The notes below the pieces were generated by a model that was not told the origin of the DNA, searched no databases, and saw only the letters and a list, made by a program, of their open reading frames with translations. From the NCBI GenBank assembly GCA_017938695.1, contig JAGBBA010000046.1, positions 1-44,272 of the forward strand: a stretch of DNA of 44,272 nucleotides, written 5' to 3'. Positions 36,521 through 44,272 of this stretch are shown here, piece by piece. The translations under genes and the position numbers were made by a program. The DNA comes from Clostridia bacterium. Lineage in GTDB: Bacteria; Bacillota; Clostridia; Christensenellales; Aristaeellaceae. Numbering within the stretch: the stretch's first letter is position 1; each line of letters opens with the position of its first letter.

Positions 36521-38158
36521 ATGAAGCGCATCGTATCTTTGGTTCTTGCCCTGATGATGGTGCTGAGCATGGCCGCCGTGGCCAATGCCGAGGCAGCTAC
36601 GGGCATGGCCGCCTGGGCTCCCTTTGAGGAGACCGTGACCATCACCGTCCCCGTGTATGACCGTTCCAAGGCCGGTTATCCCGCCGTTGACGACAACTAC
36701 TGGACCCAGTGGATCCAGAAGGAGTTCGGCGACAAGTGGAACATCGACGTGAACTACGTGGCCATCCCCCGCGGCGACGTGATGACCAAGTATTCCATGC
36801 TGATCGCCTCCAAGGACACCCCCACCATCATGATGGAGTATGACTATCCCAAGGTTGCCCAGTGGGCTACCGACGGTGCCATGCAGGTCATCGACCTGGA
36901 AAAGTTCGCTGCTGTTGCCCCCACCTACTACGGCAAGATGGTGGAAAACAACCAGCTGGGCTACACCGACATCAACGGTGAAACCTTCTTCGTCCTGTCC
37001 GAGCGTCCCTACTACAACACCAACTACACCTACTTCACCTTCGTCCGTATGGACTGGCTGCGTGCTGTGGGCTATGACCATGTGCCCGCTTCCTACGAAG
37101 AGCACAAGGATGCCATCAACAAGATCATTGAGGCCGGTCTGACCGATCAGGCTCCTCTGGGTCTGGGCATCCCCTCCGCCGCTTATGTGGCCAACTTCGC
37201 CTATCATGACGCTGACCTGGTGGAAGCCGAGTGGGCGCAGCACTGCTCTCTGGGCACTGCTTCCATGACCTGGGAACCCACCAAGCGCCTGCTGAAGCGT
37301 ACCAACGCCGAATACAACATGGGCTGGTATTCTTCTGAGTTCGACCTGGACAAGAACACCGCCGGTGCCGCTGCCGACCAGATGCAGACCGACTTCATCA
37401 ACGGCAAGATCTACCAGTACGGTGGCTACATGGCTGCTAACGTGGACTGGCTGAAGGCCTTCTACGAGAACAACCCCAATGCTGAGCTGGCCATCGCTTC
37501 CGCTTACGCTGTGGAAGAAGAAGGCGTGGCTACCGCCCGTAACCGTGCTGACAACCCCTTCGGCATGATCGTTGGCTTCTCTTCCTACGCTACCGAGGAT
37601 CAGCTGAAGGCTGCCTGGATGCTGATGGAGTGGATGATCCAGCCCGAGAACCTGTTCGTTCTGGAGAACGGCATCGAAGGCACCACCTACGTCATGGGCG
37701 AGAACGGCCTGCCCGTGGTTGACGGCGCCTACATGGGCGACGGCATGCTGAACCACAACATGAACATCGACATGACCTGCCTGGTGCACGCCTCCAAGGT
37801 CGTGGGCACCATCGAAGATTCCATCAAGTCTGTGGCTCCTCAGGGCCTGCCCCAGGACTTCGCTCAGGCCATGATCGACTCCTGGACCACCGGCACCAAG
37901 GCCATCGCTGACCGTGGCGACGCCTACTCCGATCCCATCTTCGCCGTGGCTATCGAGTCCGAGGCTGAGTACACCGCCACCCTGCTGTCTCTGTGGCAGG
38001 AATACTACGCCAAGCTGGTGAAGTGCGACCCCGCCGAGTTCGATGCTCTGTACGCTGAGCTGTCCCAGGAATACCTGGATGCCGGCTACCAGGAGATCAT
38101 CGACGAGCGTCTGGAAGCCTACAACAACGGCCAGACCACCAAGCTGCCCAAGAAGTAA
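36521..38158 (+). CDS. large solute-binding protein of the Lpl/YtcQ type
   Basis: 545 aa with a signal peptide (1-23, ending ANA before Glu) and no lipobox Cys, unusual for a Gram-positive LplA. Family 1 binding protein, long version, as in LplA/YtcQ, which bind di- to oligosaccharides. Aromatic residues are plentiful around the hinge (YYNTNYTYFTF). It is the binding subunit for the permeases at 34370-36256. AGGAGG with 7-base spacing sets the start. The coding sequence is rich in GCT, GTT and CGT codons compared with the enzymes around it, which suggests high expression. A TGGCGG/CCGCCA hairpin lies in its leader (about 36467-36488). Confidence 0.9.
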   Translation: MKRIVSLVLALMMVLSMAAVANAEAATGMAAWAPFEETVTITVPVYDRSKAGYPAVDDNYWTQWIQKEFGDKWNIDVNYVAIPRGDVMTKYSMLIASKDTPTIMMEYDYPKVAQWATDGAMQVIDLEKFAAVAPTYYGKMVENNQLGYTDINGETFFVLSERPYYNTNYTYFTFVRMDWLRAVGYDHVPASYEEHKDAINKIIEAGLTDQAPLGLGIPSAAYVANFAYHDADLVEAEWAQHCSLGTASMTWEPTKRLLKRTNAEYNMGWYSSEFDLDKNTAGAAADQMQTDFINGKIYQYGGYMAANVDWLKAFYENNPNAELAIASAYAVEEEGVATARNRADNPFGMIVGFSSYATEDQLKAAWMLMEWMIQPENLFVLENGIEGTTYVMGENGLPVVDGAYMGDGMLNHNMNIDMTCLVHASKVVGTIEDSIKSVAPQGLPQDFAQAMIDSWTTGTKAIADRGDAYSDPIFAVAIESEAEYTATLLSLWQEYYAKLVKCDPAEFDALYAELSQEYLDAGYQEIIDERLEAYNNGQTTKLPKK

Positions 38159-38177
38159 TTCACAGGCAACAAAATCG

Positions 38178-38204
38178 CCGGAGCCCGAAAGGGCTCCGGT
38201 TTTT
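38178..38204 (+). terminator. terminator of the Lpl-type importer operon
   Basis: CCGGAGCCC (38178-38186) and GGGCTCCGG (38191-38199) pair perfectly over a GAAA tetraloop, followed by TTTTT. Confidence 0.9.
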
Positions 38205-38229
38205 GTGTGTGGGGCAGTCCCCGCGCATT

Positions 38230-38392
38230 CTCCCTCAGTCAGCCGCAAGCGGCTGCCAGCTCCCTCCCGGAGGGAGCCTTTTGGTCGCTTTCCTTGTAGC
38301 ATTATCAAAAAAGCAGCAGGAAATGAGACATGCAGCGGTAAGCACAGAGGCTCCCTCCGGGAGGGAGCTGTCGCCGAAGGCGACTGAGGGAG
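38230..38392. repeat. nested palindromic MITE-like element, second sequence class
   Basis: 163 bases with inverted ends CTCCCTCAGTC and GACTGAGGGAG. Inside are GCCGC/GCGGC and CTCCC/GGGAG hairpins and the right-arm core AGCTGTCGCCGAAGGCGACTGA, closely similar to the core of the copies at 9339 and 23279 even though the ends differ. The middle (about 38285-38355) is AT-richer and unrelated. It fills most of the 330-base gap 38159-38488, which holds no gene. Confidence 0.75.
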
Positions 38393-38441
38393 CCCGGCGG
38401 CGCAGCACTCATGCTCAGCGGCATAAGATCCTTTTGCACAA

Positions 38442-38473
38442 ATAAAAACCCCGGCACGGTATGCTCCGCGCCG
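38442..38473 (-). terminator. terminator of the CE12-GH105 gene
   Basis: CCCGGCACGG (38448-38457) pairs with CCGCGCCGGG (38464-38473), with one wobble; on the minus strand a TTTTT run follows. Confidence 0.8.
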
Positions 38474-38488
38474 GGAAGGAGAGAAAAA

Positions 38489-40219
38489 TTACAGTTTGAT
38501 CACACCCTGCATCAGCTCGGTGATCATCAGGAAGGTCAGGCCTTGGCCATAGGCCGTGGGGGTCACGATGATATCCTTGTAGTGCTGCAGGTCATAGCCC
38601 ATGCCCGTGCCGCCGGACACACCCTGCACCGCACCGGTTTCGTCGATCTGATCCAGCACGGCCTGGGCGGAAAGCTTCGCCATGGCGATGTACTTTTCAT
38701 CGCTGATGATGCCCATGCGCACAGCCTTCATGATGCCGTAGGCGATGGCGGCGGTGGCACTGGTTTCGCGGTAGGAGTCCTCCCGGTCCAGCAGGGTGGC
38801 GAACAGGCCGCTCTCCCACTGGTACTTCCACAGGGTGTTCACCTGGTCCTTCCAGGCGGAGAGGATCATCCGCATGGCGGCATTCTGGCGGCCGGTGATG
38901 TCCGCCAGCTCGATGGCGGAGGCGGTGAACCAGGCGTTGCCGCGGGCCCACTTGGCATTGGCGTAGTTGTGGCGGCGGTCGAAGGTCCAGCCGTGGTAGA
39001 ACAGGCCGGTGATCTTATCCTGCAGATAGCGCACGTGCAGCAGGAACTGGTACTCCGCCTCGTCGATCAGCTCGGGGCGACCAAGCACCACGCCGGCCTT
39101 GGCCAGGAACAGGCACACCATGAACAGGGTATCGCACCACAGCTGCTGGTAGTGCTTGTTGAACACCGTGCAGTGCTGTAGGCCGCCGAACTCGGTGCGG
39201 GGCATTTCCTCCAGCACCCACTTCAGCCAGGATTCGATGTGCTCCAGGTACAGGGGGTTCCTGGTTTCGTCGTACAGGCAGGTGAGGGTCAGCACCGGGG
39301 CCACGGTGTTCACGTTGCGGTGGGGCTTCCAGTCACGGGAGAGCATATCGTCGTACCAGACAGTGAGGTAGTCCAGAATGGCCTTGTCGCCGCTCTGCTG
39401 GTAGGTCTTGTAGATGCCGTAGAGGGCCACGCCGGTGGGCCACTCCCAGTTGTTCATGGTCAGATGGCCGTTGGAGGGGTCGTTGCCGTCGGCATGCTGG
39501 AGCATGCTGAGCACCTTGTCGGCAATGGCTTTGTAGTTCATGGGGTTCTCTCCCTTCGGATGCTTCATGTACCGCTGCAGGCGGGGCTCGCGGGCCATCA
39601 TGTCGGCCACCAGACCGGCGATCTTCTTTGCGCCCTCAGCATTGAAATGGGTCTTGTCGTCGTGGCCGTCGGGGAAGTCCGGGTTCTCGCCGGGGGCCAG
39701 GCGGACGAACAGCTTGGCGGTGTCCTCCTCCGTGCTGGAAAGGTACAGCTCGCGGCTGGCCATCTTCAGGTCAAGGAAGGGCACGTTCAGCTCCTGGGCC
39801 ACCTTCTTCACGGCGGCAGGATACTCGCCGTGGGTGTAGAGCAGGCTGCCCCCGCCCACATAGATGCGGCGGCTCACCGGGGAAAGCAGCACCGGCAGCG
39901 CGCCCTTTTCCATGGCGGTGCGGCAGTACATGCGCAGCATGTCCTGATAGCTGCTGTGGGGGTCGGTGTGCAGGGTGGGGTCTTCCTTCTCGTCGTTATG
40001 GCCGAACTGGATCATCAGCACGTCGCCCTGCTGCATGCCCTGCTTCACAGGGTCAAAGCGGCCTTCATCCAGAAAGCTGCGGGTGCTGCGGCCGCTCATG
40101 GCGTGGTTTTCCACCTTCACACCCACGGCCAGGTATTCCGGCAGTGCCCAGCCCCAGCCGCGGAACGGGGGCTTGTTGTCTTCAACGGTGGAATCGCCCA
40201 GGATATAGATGGTCGGCAT
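38489..40219 (-). CDS. fusion of rhamnogalacturonan acetylesterase (CE12-like) and GH105 unsaturated glycuronyl hydrolase
   Basis: 576 aa, no signal peptide. Residues 1-220 are an SGNH/GDSL esterase: GDST with Ser10, GHND with Asn75 and DKTH with Asp188 and His191, the pattern of rhamnogalacturonan acetylesterases (CE12). Residues 227-576 are a full-length GH105 six-hairpin barrel (YteR/YesR type), which removes the unsaturated galacturonate from rhamnogalacturonan oligosaccharides made by lyases. Asp363 in LWCDTLFM is the likely catalytic acid. The join is tight, and Met227 has its own ribosome site, so a separate GH105 could also be made. The cytoplasmic location fits processing of imported acetylated oligomers. 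It is divergent from the PL22-like gene. Confidence 0.9.
   Translation of the reverse strand: MPTIYILGDSTVEDNKPPFRGWGWALPEYLAVGVKVENHAMSGRSTRSFLDEGRFDPVKQGMQQGDVLMIQFGHNDEKEDPTLHTDPHSSYQDMLRMYCRTAMEKGALPVLLSPVSRRIYVGGGSLLYTHGEYPAAVKKVAQELNVPFLDLKMASRELYLSSTEEDTAKLFVRLAPGENPDFPDGHDDKTHFNAEGAKKIAGLVADMMAREPRLQRYMKHPKGENPMNYKAIADKVLSMLQHADGNDPSNGHLTMNNWEWPTGVALYGIYKTYQQSGDKAILDYLTVWYDDMLSRDWKPHRNVNTVAPVLTLTCLYDETRNPLYLEHIESWLKWVLEEMPRTEFGGLQHCTVFNKHYQQLWCDTLFMVCLFLAKAGVVLGRPELIDEAEYQFLLHVRYLQDKITGLFYHGWTFDRRHNYANAKWARGNAWFTASAIELADITGRQNAAMRMILSAWKDQVNTLWKYQWESGLFATLLDREDSYRETSATAAIAYGIMKAVRMGIISDEKYIAMAKLSAQAVLDQIDETGAVQGVSGGTGMGYDLQHYKDIIVTPTAYGQGLTFLMITELMQGVIKL
39541..39556 (-). promoter_or_regulatory. 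internal ribosome site before the GH105 module
   Basis: On the minus strand AAGGGAG (39550-39556) lies 8 bases ahead of an in-frame ATG (39539-39541, Met227), exactly at the domain border. It is either a relic of two ancestral genes or a working internal start. Confidence 0.5.
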
Positions 40220-40260
40220 AGCTGTATGCTCCTTTCAAAAAACGCAGATAACTTTACACC

Positions 40261-40289
40261 ATTATAGCATATTCCATGGACGGAAACAG
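40261..40289 (-). promoter_or_regulatory. promoter of the CE12-GH105 gene
   Basis: Minus-strand TATAAT (40261-40266) with TG upstream (extended -10); the -35 CTGTTT (40284-40289) is weak. The divergent PL22-like gene has only weak candidates (TTGGCA near 40340, TATACA near 40365). Confidence 0.5.
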
Positions 40290-40396
40290 CCTAAAAACTA
40301 TTGTTTACAGCGCAAAAACAACCAGCATTTGGGAAGGTTTGGCAGCGGCGGAAATCGAATTGATATACAAAGCTTTTTCGTTGGAGGATGAATTAT

Positions 40397-41407
40397 ATGA
40401 TCGAATATCGCGACCCGGTCACCGGCTACCTGGTGCGCCGCTATACCCAGGGCCCGGAGCGCAACGCCAAACTGTATTTCACCACAGAGAACTTCTCGGT
40501 GGACGACAAGTATTTCTTCTTCAACAAGGATGTGGCGGGCGGCCGGGAGTGCTACCGCGCTGAGCTGGCCACGGGCGAACTGACCCTGATGACCACTGCC
40601 GACTACGACGGCTTTGCCCTGGACCGGGAAAAGAACGTGGCCTACACCGTGCGCGGCGGCACGGAGGTGTTCGCCGTGAACCTGGACGACAATACCATGG
40701 CCAAGGTGGGCGACCTGCCCGCGGGGGGACGCATCACCGGTCACCTGACCAGTGCCAACACGGGCCGCATCGCTTGCAGCTATCACCTGGCCAACAAGAT
40801 CTACGCCCTGGTGATCCTGGACCCCGGCAAGGAGGCGCAGGTGGTCTACCGCAGCGACTACCGCCTGGGCCATGCGCAGATCTGTCCCACGGATGAAAAC
40901 CTGATCTTCTACATCCACGAAACCGAGGGCGACGCCTTCCAGCGCACCTGGATGTGCGACGTGCAGGAGCAGTACGTCCGCCCCTGGTATGTGGAGCATC
41001 CCAACGAGTGGATTACCCACGAGGTCTGGGCGGCGGACGGCACGGAGATGGCCTTCATGAAGCTGCGGGGCCGCATCCTCATCGGCGACAAGGACGGCCG
41101 CCACTTCGACCAGGCGGCGGAGAGCGAGCAGCTGCTCCACCCCTGCCTGAGCCGCGACCGCAAGTGGCTGGTGGCCGACCGCATCAGCTACCTGGGGGTG
41201 AACGTGCAGGAGGGCGTGGTGCTCATCGAGCGCGCCACCGGCAAGCAGAAGCTGATCGCTACCACCGGCTCCTGCAAGACTGGCAGCGACCACCAGCATC
41301 CCTCCTTCAACCGCGCCGGGGACATGGTGCTGTTCTCCAACCCCGATGAAAACGGCATCGCCCAGGTGTGCACTATCGACCTGAAGCAGGTCATGCAAGA
41401 CTGGTAA
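40397..41407 (+). CDS. oligogalacturonate lyase-like beta-propeller (PL22)
   Basis: 336 aa, cytoplasmic. A seven-bladed propeller starting EYRDPVTG, as in oligogalacturonate lyases (Ogl, PL22), which split unsaturated digalacturonate to the keto-uronate that feeds KduI, KduD and KdgK. The metal site of characterised PL22 enzymes (a His, then Q and H-x-H) is matched by His208 in THEVW and by His299, Gln300 and His301 in DHQHPSF; His159 lies in LGHAQ. The sequence is shorter than the usual 380-390 residues, so a different uronate lyase activity is possible. ATG 40397 is preferred over 40388 because GGAGG (40383-40387) touches the latter. It is divergent from the CE12-GH105 gene and convergent with the deacetylase gene. 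Confidence 0.8.
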   Translation: MIEYRDPVTGYLVRRYTQGPERNAKLYFTTENFSVDDKYFFFNKDVAGGRECYRAELATGELTLMTTADYDGFALDREKNVAYTVRGGTEVFAVNLDDNTMAKVGDLPAGGRITGHLTSANTGRIACSYHLANKIYALVILDPGKEAQVVYRSDYRLGHAQICPTDENLIFYIHETEGDAFQRTWMCDVQEQYVRPWYVEHPNEWITHEVWAADGTEMAFMKLRGRILIGDKDGRHFDQAAESEQLLHPCLSRDRKWLVADRISYLGVNVQEGVVLIERATGKQKLIATTGSCKTGSDHQHPSFNRAGDMVLFSNPDENGIAQVCTIDLKQVMQDW

Positions 41408-41411
41408 CAAC

Positions 41412-41445
41412 AAAACCTCCGCCAGGACGTCCCGGCGGAGGTTTT
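41412..41445. terminator. bidirectional terminator
   Basis: AAAACCTCCGCC (41412-41423) and GGCGGAGGTTTT (41434-41445) pair perfectly between the convergent PL22-like and deacetylase genes. Confidence 0.9.
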
Positions 41446-41446
41446 G

Positions 41447-42784
41447 TTATTGCAGCGAAGGCCTGGCCTCGTAGTAAATGGTGTTGGGCAAAAGGGGAAT
41501 GCCCCGGTTGGCGAAAAGCTCCTCGACCGTAACGCACAGGAAGCCCCGCTCCTCCAATCGGGTCAGGATGGGCTCCAGGTACTGGTGGCAGGCCCGGCGC
41601 AAATCGTGCATCAGCACCACGTCGCCGTCCTGGGCACCGCCGCCCACATTGCAGGCAATGGCGTGGATGTCCGCGTCATCGTAGGAACGGACGTCTGCAC
41701 CGTCGCCGGCACTGATGTTCCAGTTGATCAGCGGCAGGCCGATGTTGGCGGTGATGAAGGGCCCCTCATCGCCGCCGGGGGCGCGCATGATGGTGGGCAC
41801 CGTGCCGGTGATCTGGGCGATCTCCCGGGAGAACTTCTCCCATTCCTCCGGCGCGCCCTTGGCCAGGTTGCCGGTGAGCCGGTGGAAATAGCTGTGGTAC
41901 GCCAGGGGGAAGCCCGCGTCGTGCTCAAAGGCCATCACATAGTGGCCGCTGTTCAGCATGGTGCCCACCAGGAAAAACGTGCCGTCGGCACCGTGGGCGC
42001 GCAGGGTTTCTGCCACGTTGATGGAGTAGCGGTGGGCCGGGCCGTCGTCAAAGGTCAGGGCAATGAGCTTGTAGCAGCTGTTGTCCGTCTGCTTCTGGGC
42101 TTCCTCGCGCATATGGGGGCGGATGTCCGGGTACATCAGGCGCACGTGCATCAGGGTGTTCTGCCCGGGGTAGAGGGCATCGGCCCAGTAGTGCAGGCGC
42201 AGGGAGCCGCCGGTGAGGGTGAAGGGCACCCGACCCAGGGCCTCGCGGGTGCAGAGGGCCTCCAGGGTGGCCGAATCACATTCTTTGTGGGGGAAATAGG
42301 CGTTCAGCTGCGCCTTGACGGCCTGGGCCATGATCTCCCAGCCCTGGCTGTCCGGGGCAAAAAGGTCGTCCATGGTCAGGCGGCGGCCGGTCGCCATGTC
42401 ATAGGCCCGGGCGTCGAAGGTCACGTGGGTCTGCTCGTACTCGTGCTTCACGCTGCCCAGGGTGAGGAAGCTCATCCAGCTCTGGCCGGTGCGGCTGACG
42501 CCGGTGCCCACGCGCAGGTAGCTCTTGTCCCGGTGCACGGGGCCCCTGGGGAGATGGGGCCGCCCCTCTTCCACCAGGAGATCCACCACGCCGCGCAGCT
42601 CGGCATTCACCTGCTTGTTCTGGGTGACCACATAGCTGCGCTGGATGTACACATCGCCGTGGACGTACTCACGCTCCCGGGTCTCCTGGCGGAAGCGGAG
42701 AAGCTCCGGCAGGGGCTGCTCCTCGGCCAGGGCGCAGGAGAAGATCAGCAGGGCAGCCAGCATCAGGGCAAGCGTTTTTTTCAT
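41447..42784 (-). CDS. secreted polysaccharide deacetylase (CE4/NodB) with an RsiV-like N-terminal domain
   Basis: 445 aa with a signal peptide (1-20). Residues about 45-220 resemble the DUF4163/DUF3298 pair seen in RsiV and PdaC. Residues about 238-420 form the NodB domain: TFDDGP (244-249), HSYFH (297-301) as the H-S-x-x-H metal motif, RAPGG (334-338) and LMHD with His393. All catalytic parts are intact. Architecture and size match PdaC-type peptidoglycan N-acetylglucosamine or muramic acid deacetylases, which give lysozyme resistance. GAGGAG overlaps the stop of the CLC gene (4-base gap), so the two are one operon. Start ATG 42784 is chosen by this ribosome site. Confidence 0.88.
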   Translation of the reverse strand: MKKTLALMLAALLIFSCALAEEQPLPELLRFRQETREREYVHGDVYIQRSYVVTQNKQVNAELRGVVDLLVEEGRPHLPRGPVHRDKSYLRVGTGVSRTGQSWMSFLTLGSVKHEYEQTHVTFDARAYDMATGRRLTMDDLFAPDSQGWEIMAQAVKAQLNAYFPHKECDSATLEALCTREALGRVPFTLTGGSLRLHYWADALYPGQNTLMHVRLMYPDIRPHMREEAQKQTDNSCYKLIALTFDDGPAHRYSINVAETLRAHGADGTFFLVGTMLNSGHYVMAFEHDAGFPLAYHSYFHRLTGNLAKGAPEEWEKFSREIAQITGTVPTIMRAPGGDEGPFITANIGLPLINWNISAGDGADVRSYDDADIHAIACNVGGGAQDGDVVLMHDLRRACHQYLEPILTRLEERGFLCVTVEELFANRGIPLLPNTIYYEARPSLQ

Positions 42785-42788
42785 GGGA

Positions 42789-44024
42789 TCACTCCTCGTG
42801 CCCCAGCTTGGGCTCGGCAAACAGCTGGGCGTGGTACAGGCTGAAGTGGCCCGACAGCATGAAGGACACCGCCGCCACCACGCCGAACAGCGGCAGGTAT
42901 TCCGCGCCGAACAGCTCGATCGACAGCAGGATGGCCGCCAGGGGCGCGTTGGTCACGCCGCAGAACACACCCACCAGGCCCAGTGCCGCGCCCAGGGCCG
43001 GGGACAGGCCGATCAGCCCGGCCACGGTGCAGCCCATGGTGGCCCCCACGAAGAAGGAGGGCACGATCTCGCCGCCCTTGAACCCGGCGGACAGGGTGAC
43101 CGCGGTGAACAGCAGCTTCAGCAAAAAGGCCCAGGGGAACGCCTCGCCGGCCAGGGCGGCGAAGATCACATGCATGCCGCCGCCGTTGTAATCCTGGGTG
43201 CCCAGCATCAGGGACATGAGCACCACCACCACGCCGCCCAGGGCGATGCGCAGGAAATCGTTGGGGACAACCTTGCGGAAGGTTTTGCCGCAAATGTGCA
43301 TCACCGTGCAGAAGAGGATCGCCACCAGCGCGCAGGCAATGCCTACCCCGCAGGCCTGCAGGGCGGAAACGGCGGTCACCTGCTCCAGGCCGGAAGCCAG
43401 GAACCAGGGTTCCTCCGGTGCGCCCACGAACTTGGCCACCAGTGCCGCCGTAACGGCGGAGGCCACGCAGGGCAGGAAAGCGCGGTAGTTGATGCGCCCC
43501 ACCTCGATGATCTCGATGACGAACACCGCCGCGGTGAGGGGCGTGCCGAACAGCGCGGCAAACAAGGCCGCCATGCCGCACAATTCAAAAATGCGGCGGG
43601 AGTCGGACTTGGGGTGGGTCAGGTCGCCCACGGCGGCACCGATGCTGCCGCCCAGCTGCAACGCTGCGCCCTCGCGGCCAGCGGAGCCGCCCAGCAGGTG
43701 GGTGATCACCGTGGACAGGAAGATGGCCGGGGCCATGAGCACCGGCACATGGCCCTGGGTGCGCACGGTGGTGATGATCTCATCCGTGCCCAGGGACAGG
43801 GGGAGCTTCATCAGCCGGTACAGGCCGGCGATGGCCAGGCCGCCCAGGGGCAGCAGGTACAAAAGGAACGTGTGGTGCTGCCGCAGGTGGGTAACGCCCT
43901 CCACAGCCATGGCGAACAGCGCGCCGATCACGCCGCACACCGCGCCGATGACAACGCCCGTGAGCACCCAGCGCAGGAACGCGACGCCATATAGCATGGA
44001 AGCATGGAATTGCTTGCGAAACAT
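42789..44024 (-). CDS. CLC family anion channel or antiporter, possibly fluoride type
   Basis: 411 aa, membrane, about 10-12 helices, no CBS domains. The second CLC motif reads GSAGREGA (113-120), with gating Glu118 but Ala in place of the usual Pro. The first motif GSGIP is not found; LGTDEI (78-83) stands there. The third motif is FKGGEIVPSFF (315-325) rather than GxFxP. These departures point to a non-standard branch such as the fluoride-exporting CLC-F proteins, but no fluoride riboswitch is visible upstream. The internal proton Glu203 position of Escherichia coli CLC is Ile (VIEII). ATG 44024 with CGAGG is chosen; the frame runs on upstream into the tRNA gene. It is the first gene of an operon with the deacetylase. 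Confidence 0.8.
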   Translation of the reverse strand: MFRKQFHASMLYGVAFLRWVLTGVVIGAVCGVIGALFAMAVEGVTHLRQHHTFLLYLLPLGGLAIAGLYRLMKLPLSLGTDEIITTVRTQGHVPVLMAPAIFLSTVITHLLGGSAGREGAALQLGGSIGAAVGDLTHPKSDSRRIFELCGMAALFAALFGTPLTAAVFVIEIIEVGRINYRAFLPCVASAVTAALVAKFVGAPEEPWFLASGLEQVTAVSALQACGVGIACALVAILFCTVMHICGKTFRKVVPNDFLRIALGGVVVVLMSLMLGTQDYNGGGMHVIFAALAGEAFPWAFLLKLLFTAVTLSAGFKGGEIVPSFFVGATMGCTVAGLIGLSPALGAALGLVGVFCGVTNAPLAAILLSIELFGAEYLPLFGVVAAVSFMLSGHFSLYHAQLFAEPKLGHEE

Positions 44025-44099
44025 GTTGAAAGACCTCGATCTTTGGTGGATTTTTCGGGAATAGTGTAGCACTTTTGGCGGAGCGGGGCAAGGGCAAAA

Positions 44100-44127
44100 G
44101 AAAAACCTCAGTCTTGCGACTGAGGTT
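44100..44127 (-). terminator. terminator of tRNA-Ala
   Basis: AACCTCAGTC and GACTGAGGTT (44104-44127) pair over TTGC; on the minus strand a TTTTT run follows. It lies 6 bases past the tRNA end. Confidence 0.85.
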
Positions 44128-44132
44128 ATCCG

Positions 44133-44205
44133 TGGAGCATAGCGGATTCGAACCGCTGACCCCAACACTGCCAGTGTTGTGCGCTACCAGCTGCGCTAAT
44201 GCCCC
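44133..44205 (-). tRNA. tRNA-Ala (anticodon GGC)
   Basis: 73 bases. Acceptor stem GGGGCAT/ATGCTCC contains the G3:U70 wobble that identifies alanine tRNAs. D arm, anticodon stem CAACA/TGTTG with loop CTGGCAG (anticodon GGC), and T arm AGCGG-TTCGAAT-CCGCT are all perfect. The discriminator base is A; CCA is not encoded. Confidence 0.95.
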
Positions 44206-44211
44206 ATATGA

Positions 44212-44235
44212 AAGCCTCTGCTGAAACAGAGGCTT
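44212..44235 (-). terminator. hairpin upstream of tRNA-Ala, terminator of a gene beyond the edge
   Basis: AAGCCTCTG (44212-44220) and CAGAGGCTT (44227-44235) pair perfectly. On the minus strand TTTC follows. It would end leftward transcription from an RNA or gene outside the window, and it is only 6 bases from the tRNA start. Confidence 0.5.
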
Positions 44236-44272
44236 GAGTGGTGCTTACTGGACTCGAATTAACCGAAAGAAA

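Noticed and set aside
44025-44099. fluoride riboswitch ahead of the CLC gene
   Set aside because: The 75 bases between the tRNA terminator and the gene show no crcB-motif pseudoknot elements and are too short for aptamer plus switch.
44240-44272. 3' end of a second tRNA on the minus strand
   Set aside because: TTCGAGTCCAGT followed by AAGCACCA looks like a T loop and acceptor end, but the bases before it do not pair with CCAGT, and the window ends. It may be a sequence-edge artefact.

Overview
This 44.3 kb window looks like a chromosomal segment of a GC-rich anaerobic Bacillota, class Clostridia, from a gut or rumen (inference). The grounds are strong AGGAGG ribosome sites, many extended -10 promoters (TGnTATAAT), short signal peptides ending in ANA/ALA before Glu, MsmX-type and Lpl-type sugar importers without their own ATPases, and an alanine tRNA without an encoded CCA. 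No phage, transposase, CRISPR or rRNA gene was seen.

Layout. 1-5400 (minus strand): a zinc-ribbon, membrane-anchored repeat protein, an unrecognised secreted protein and a secreted four-SH3b protein. 5500-9210 (plus): a ketodeoxygluconate kinase, then a secreted duplicated protein that I read as a divergent FMN-binding-domain protein, then the flavin transferase ApbE. 9690-11910 (minus): a DUF1538 membrane protein with a PII-like partner. 12230-21460 (plus): secreted GH13 and GH53 enzymes, a MalE/MalF/MalG-type importer with unusual insertions, and an MsmX-type ATPase. 21860-25490 (minus): HisRS, a MATE exporter and a small YiiX-like protein. 25640-29540 (plus): a GH26 mannanase-like enzyme, a membrane-anchored unknown and a cytoplasmic GH79-like enzyme. 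29600-33080 (minus): an iron-sulfur-flavoprotein-like fusion, MATE and sugar epimerase operon. 33200-41410: a rhamnogalacturonan/pectin locus with an AraC regulator, two Lpl-type permeases, a large solute-binding protein, a CE12-GH105 fusion and a PL22 oligogalacturonate lyase-like enzyme. 41450-44205 (minus): a polysaccharide deacetylase, a CLC transporter and tRNA-Ala(GGC).

How it fits together. The region serves plant cell wall breakdown. Secreted GH53, GH26 and GH13 cut galactan, mannan and alpha-glucan. The MalEFG-like and Lpl-like importers bring in oligosaccharides, and the single MsmX-type ATPase may drive both. Cytoplasmic GH105, PL22 and the KDG kinase would finish pectin products; kduI and kduD are not in the window. 

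The most interesting parts are the ApbE-linked duplicated protein with degenerate flavinylation motifs, the DUF1538/PII pair, three arrays of small perfect hairpins between genes, three nested palindromic MITE-like elements, and a divergent promoter pair whose -35 boxes overlap.
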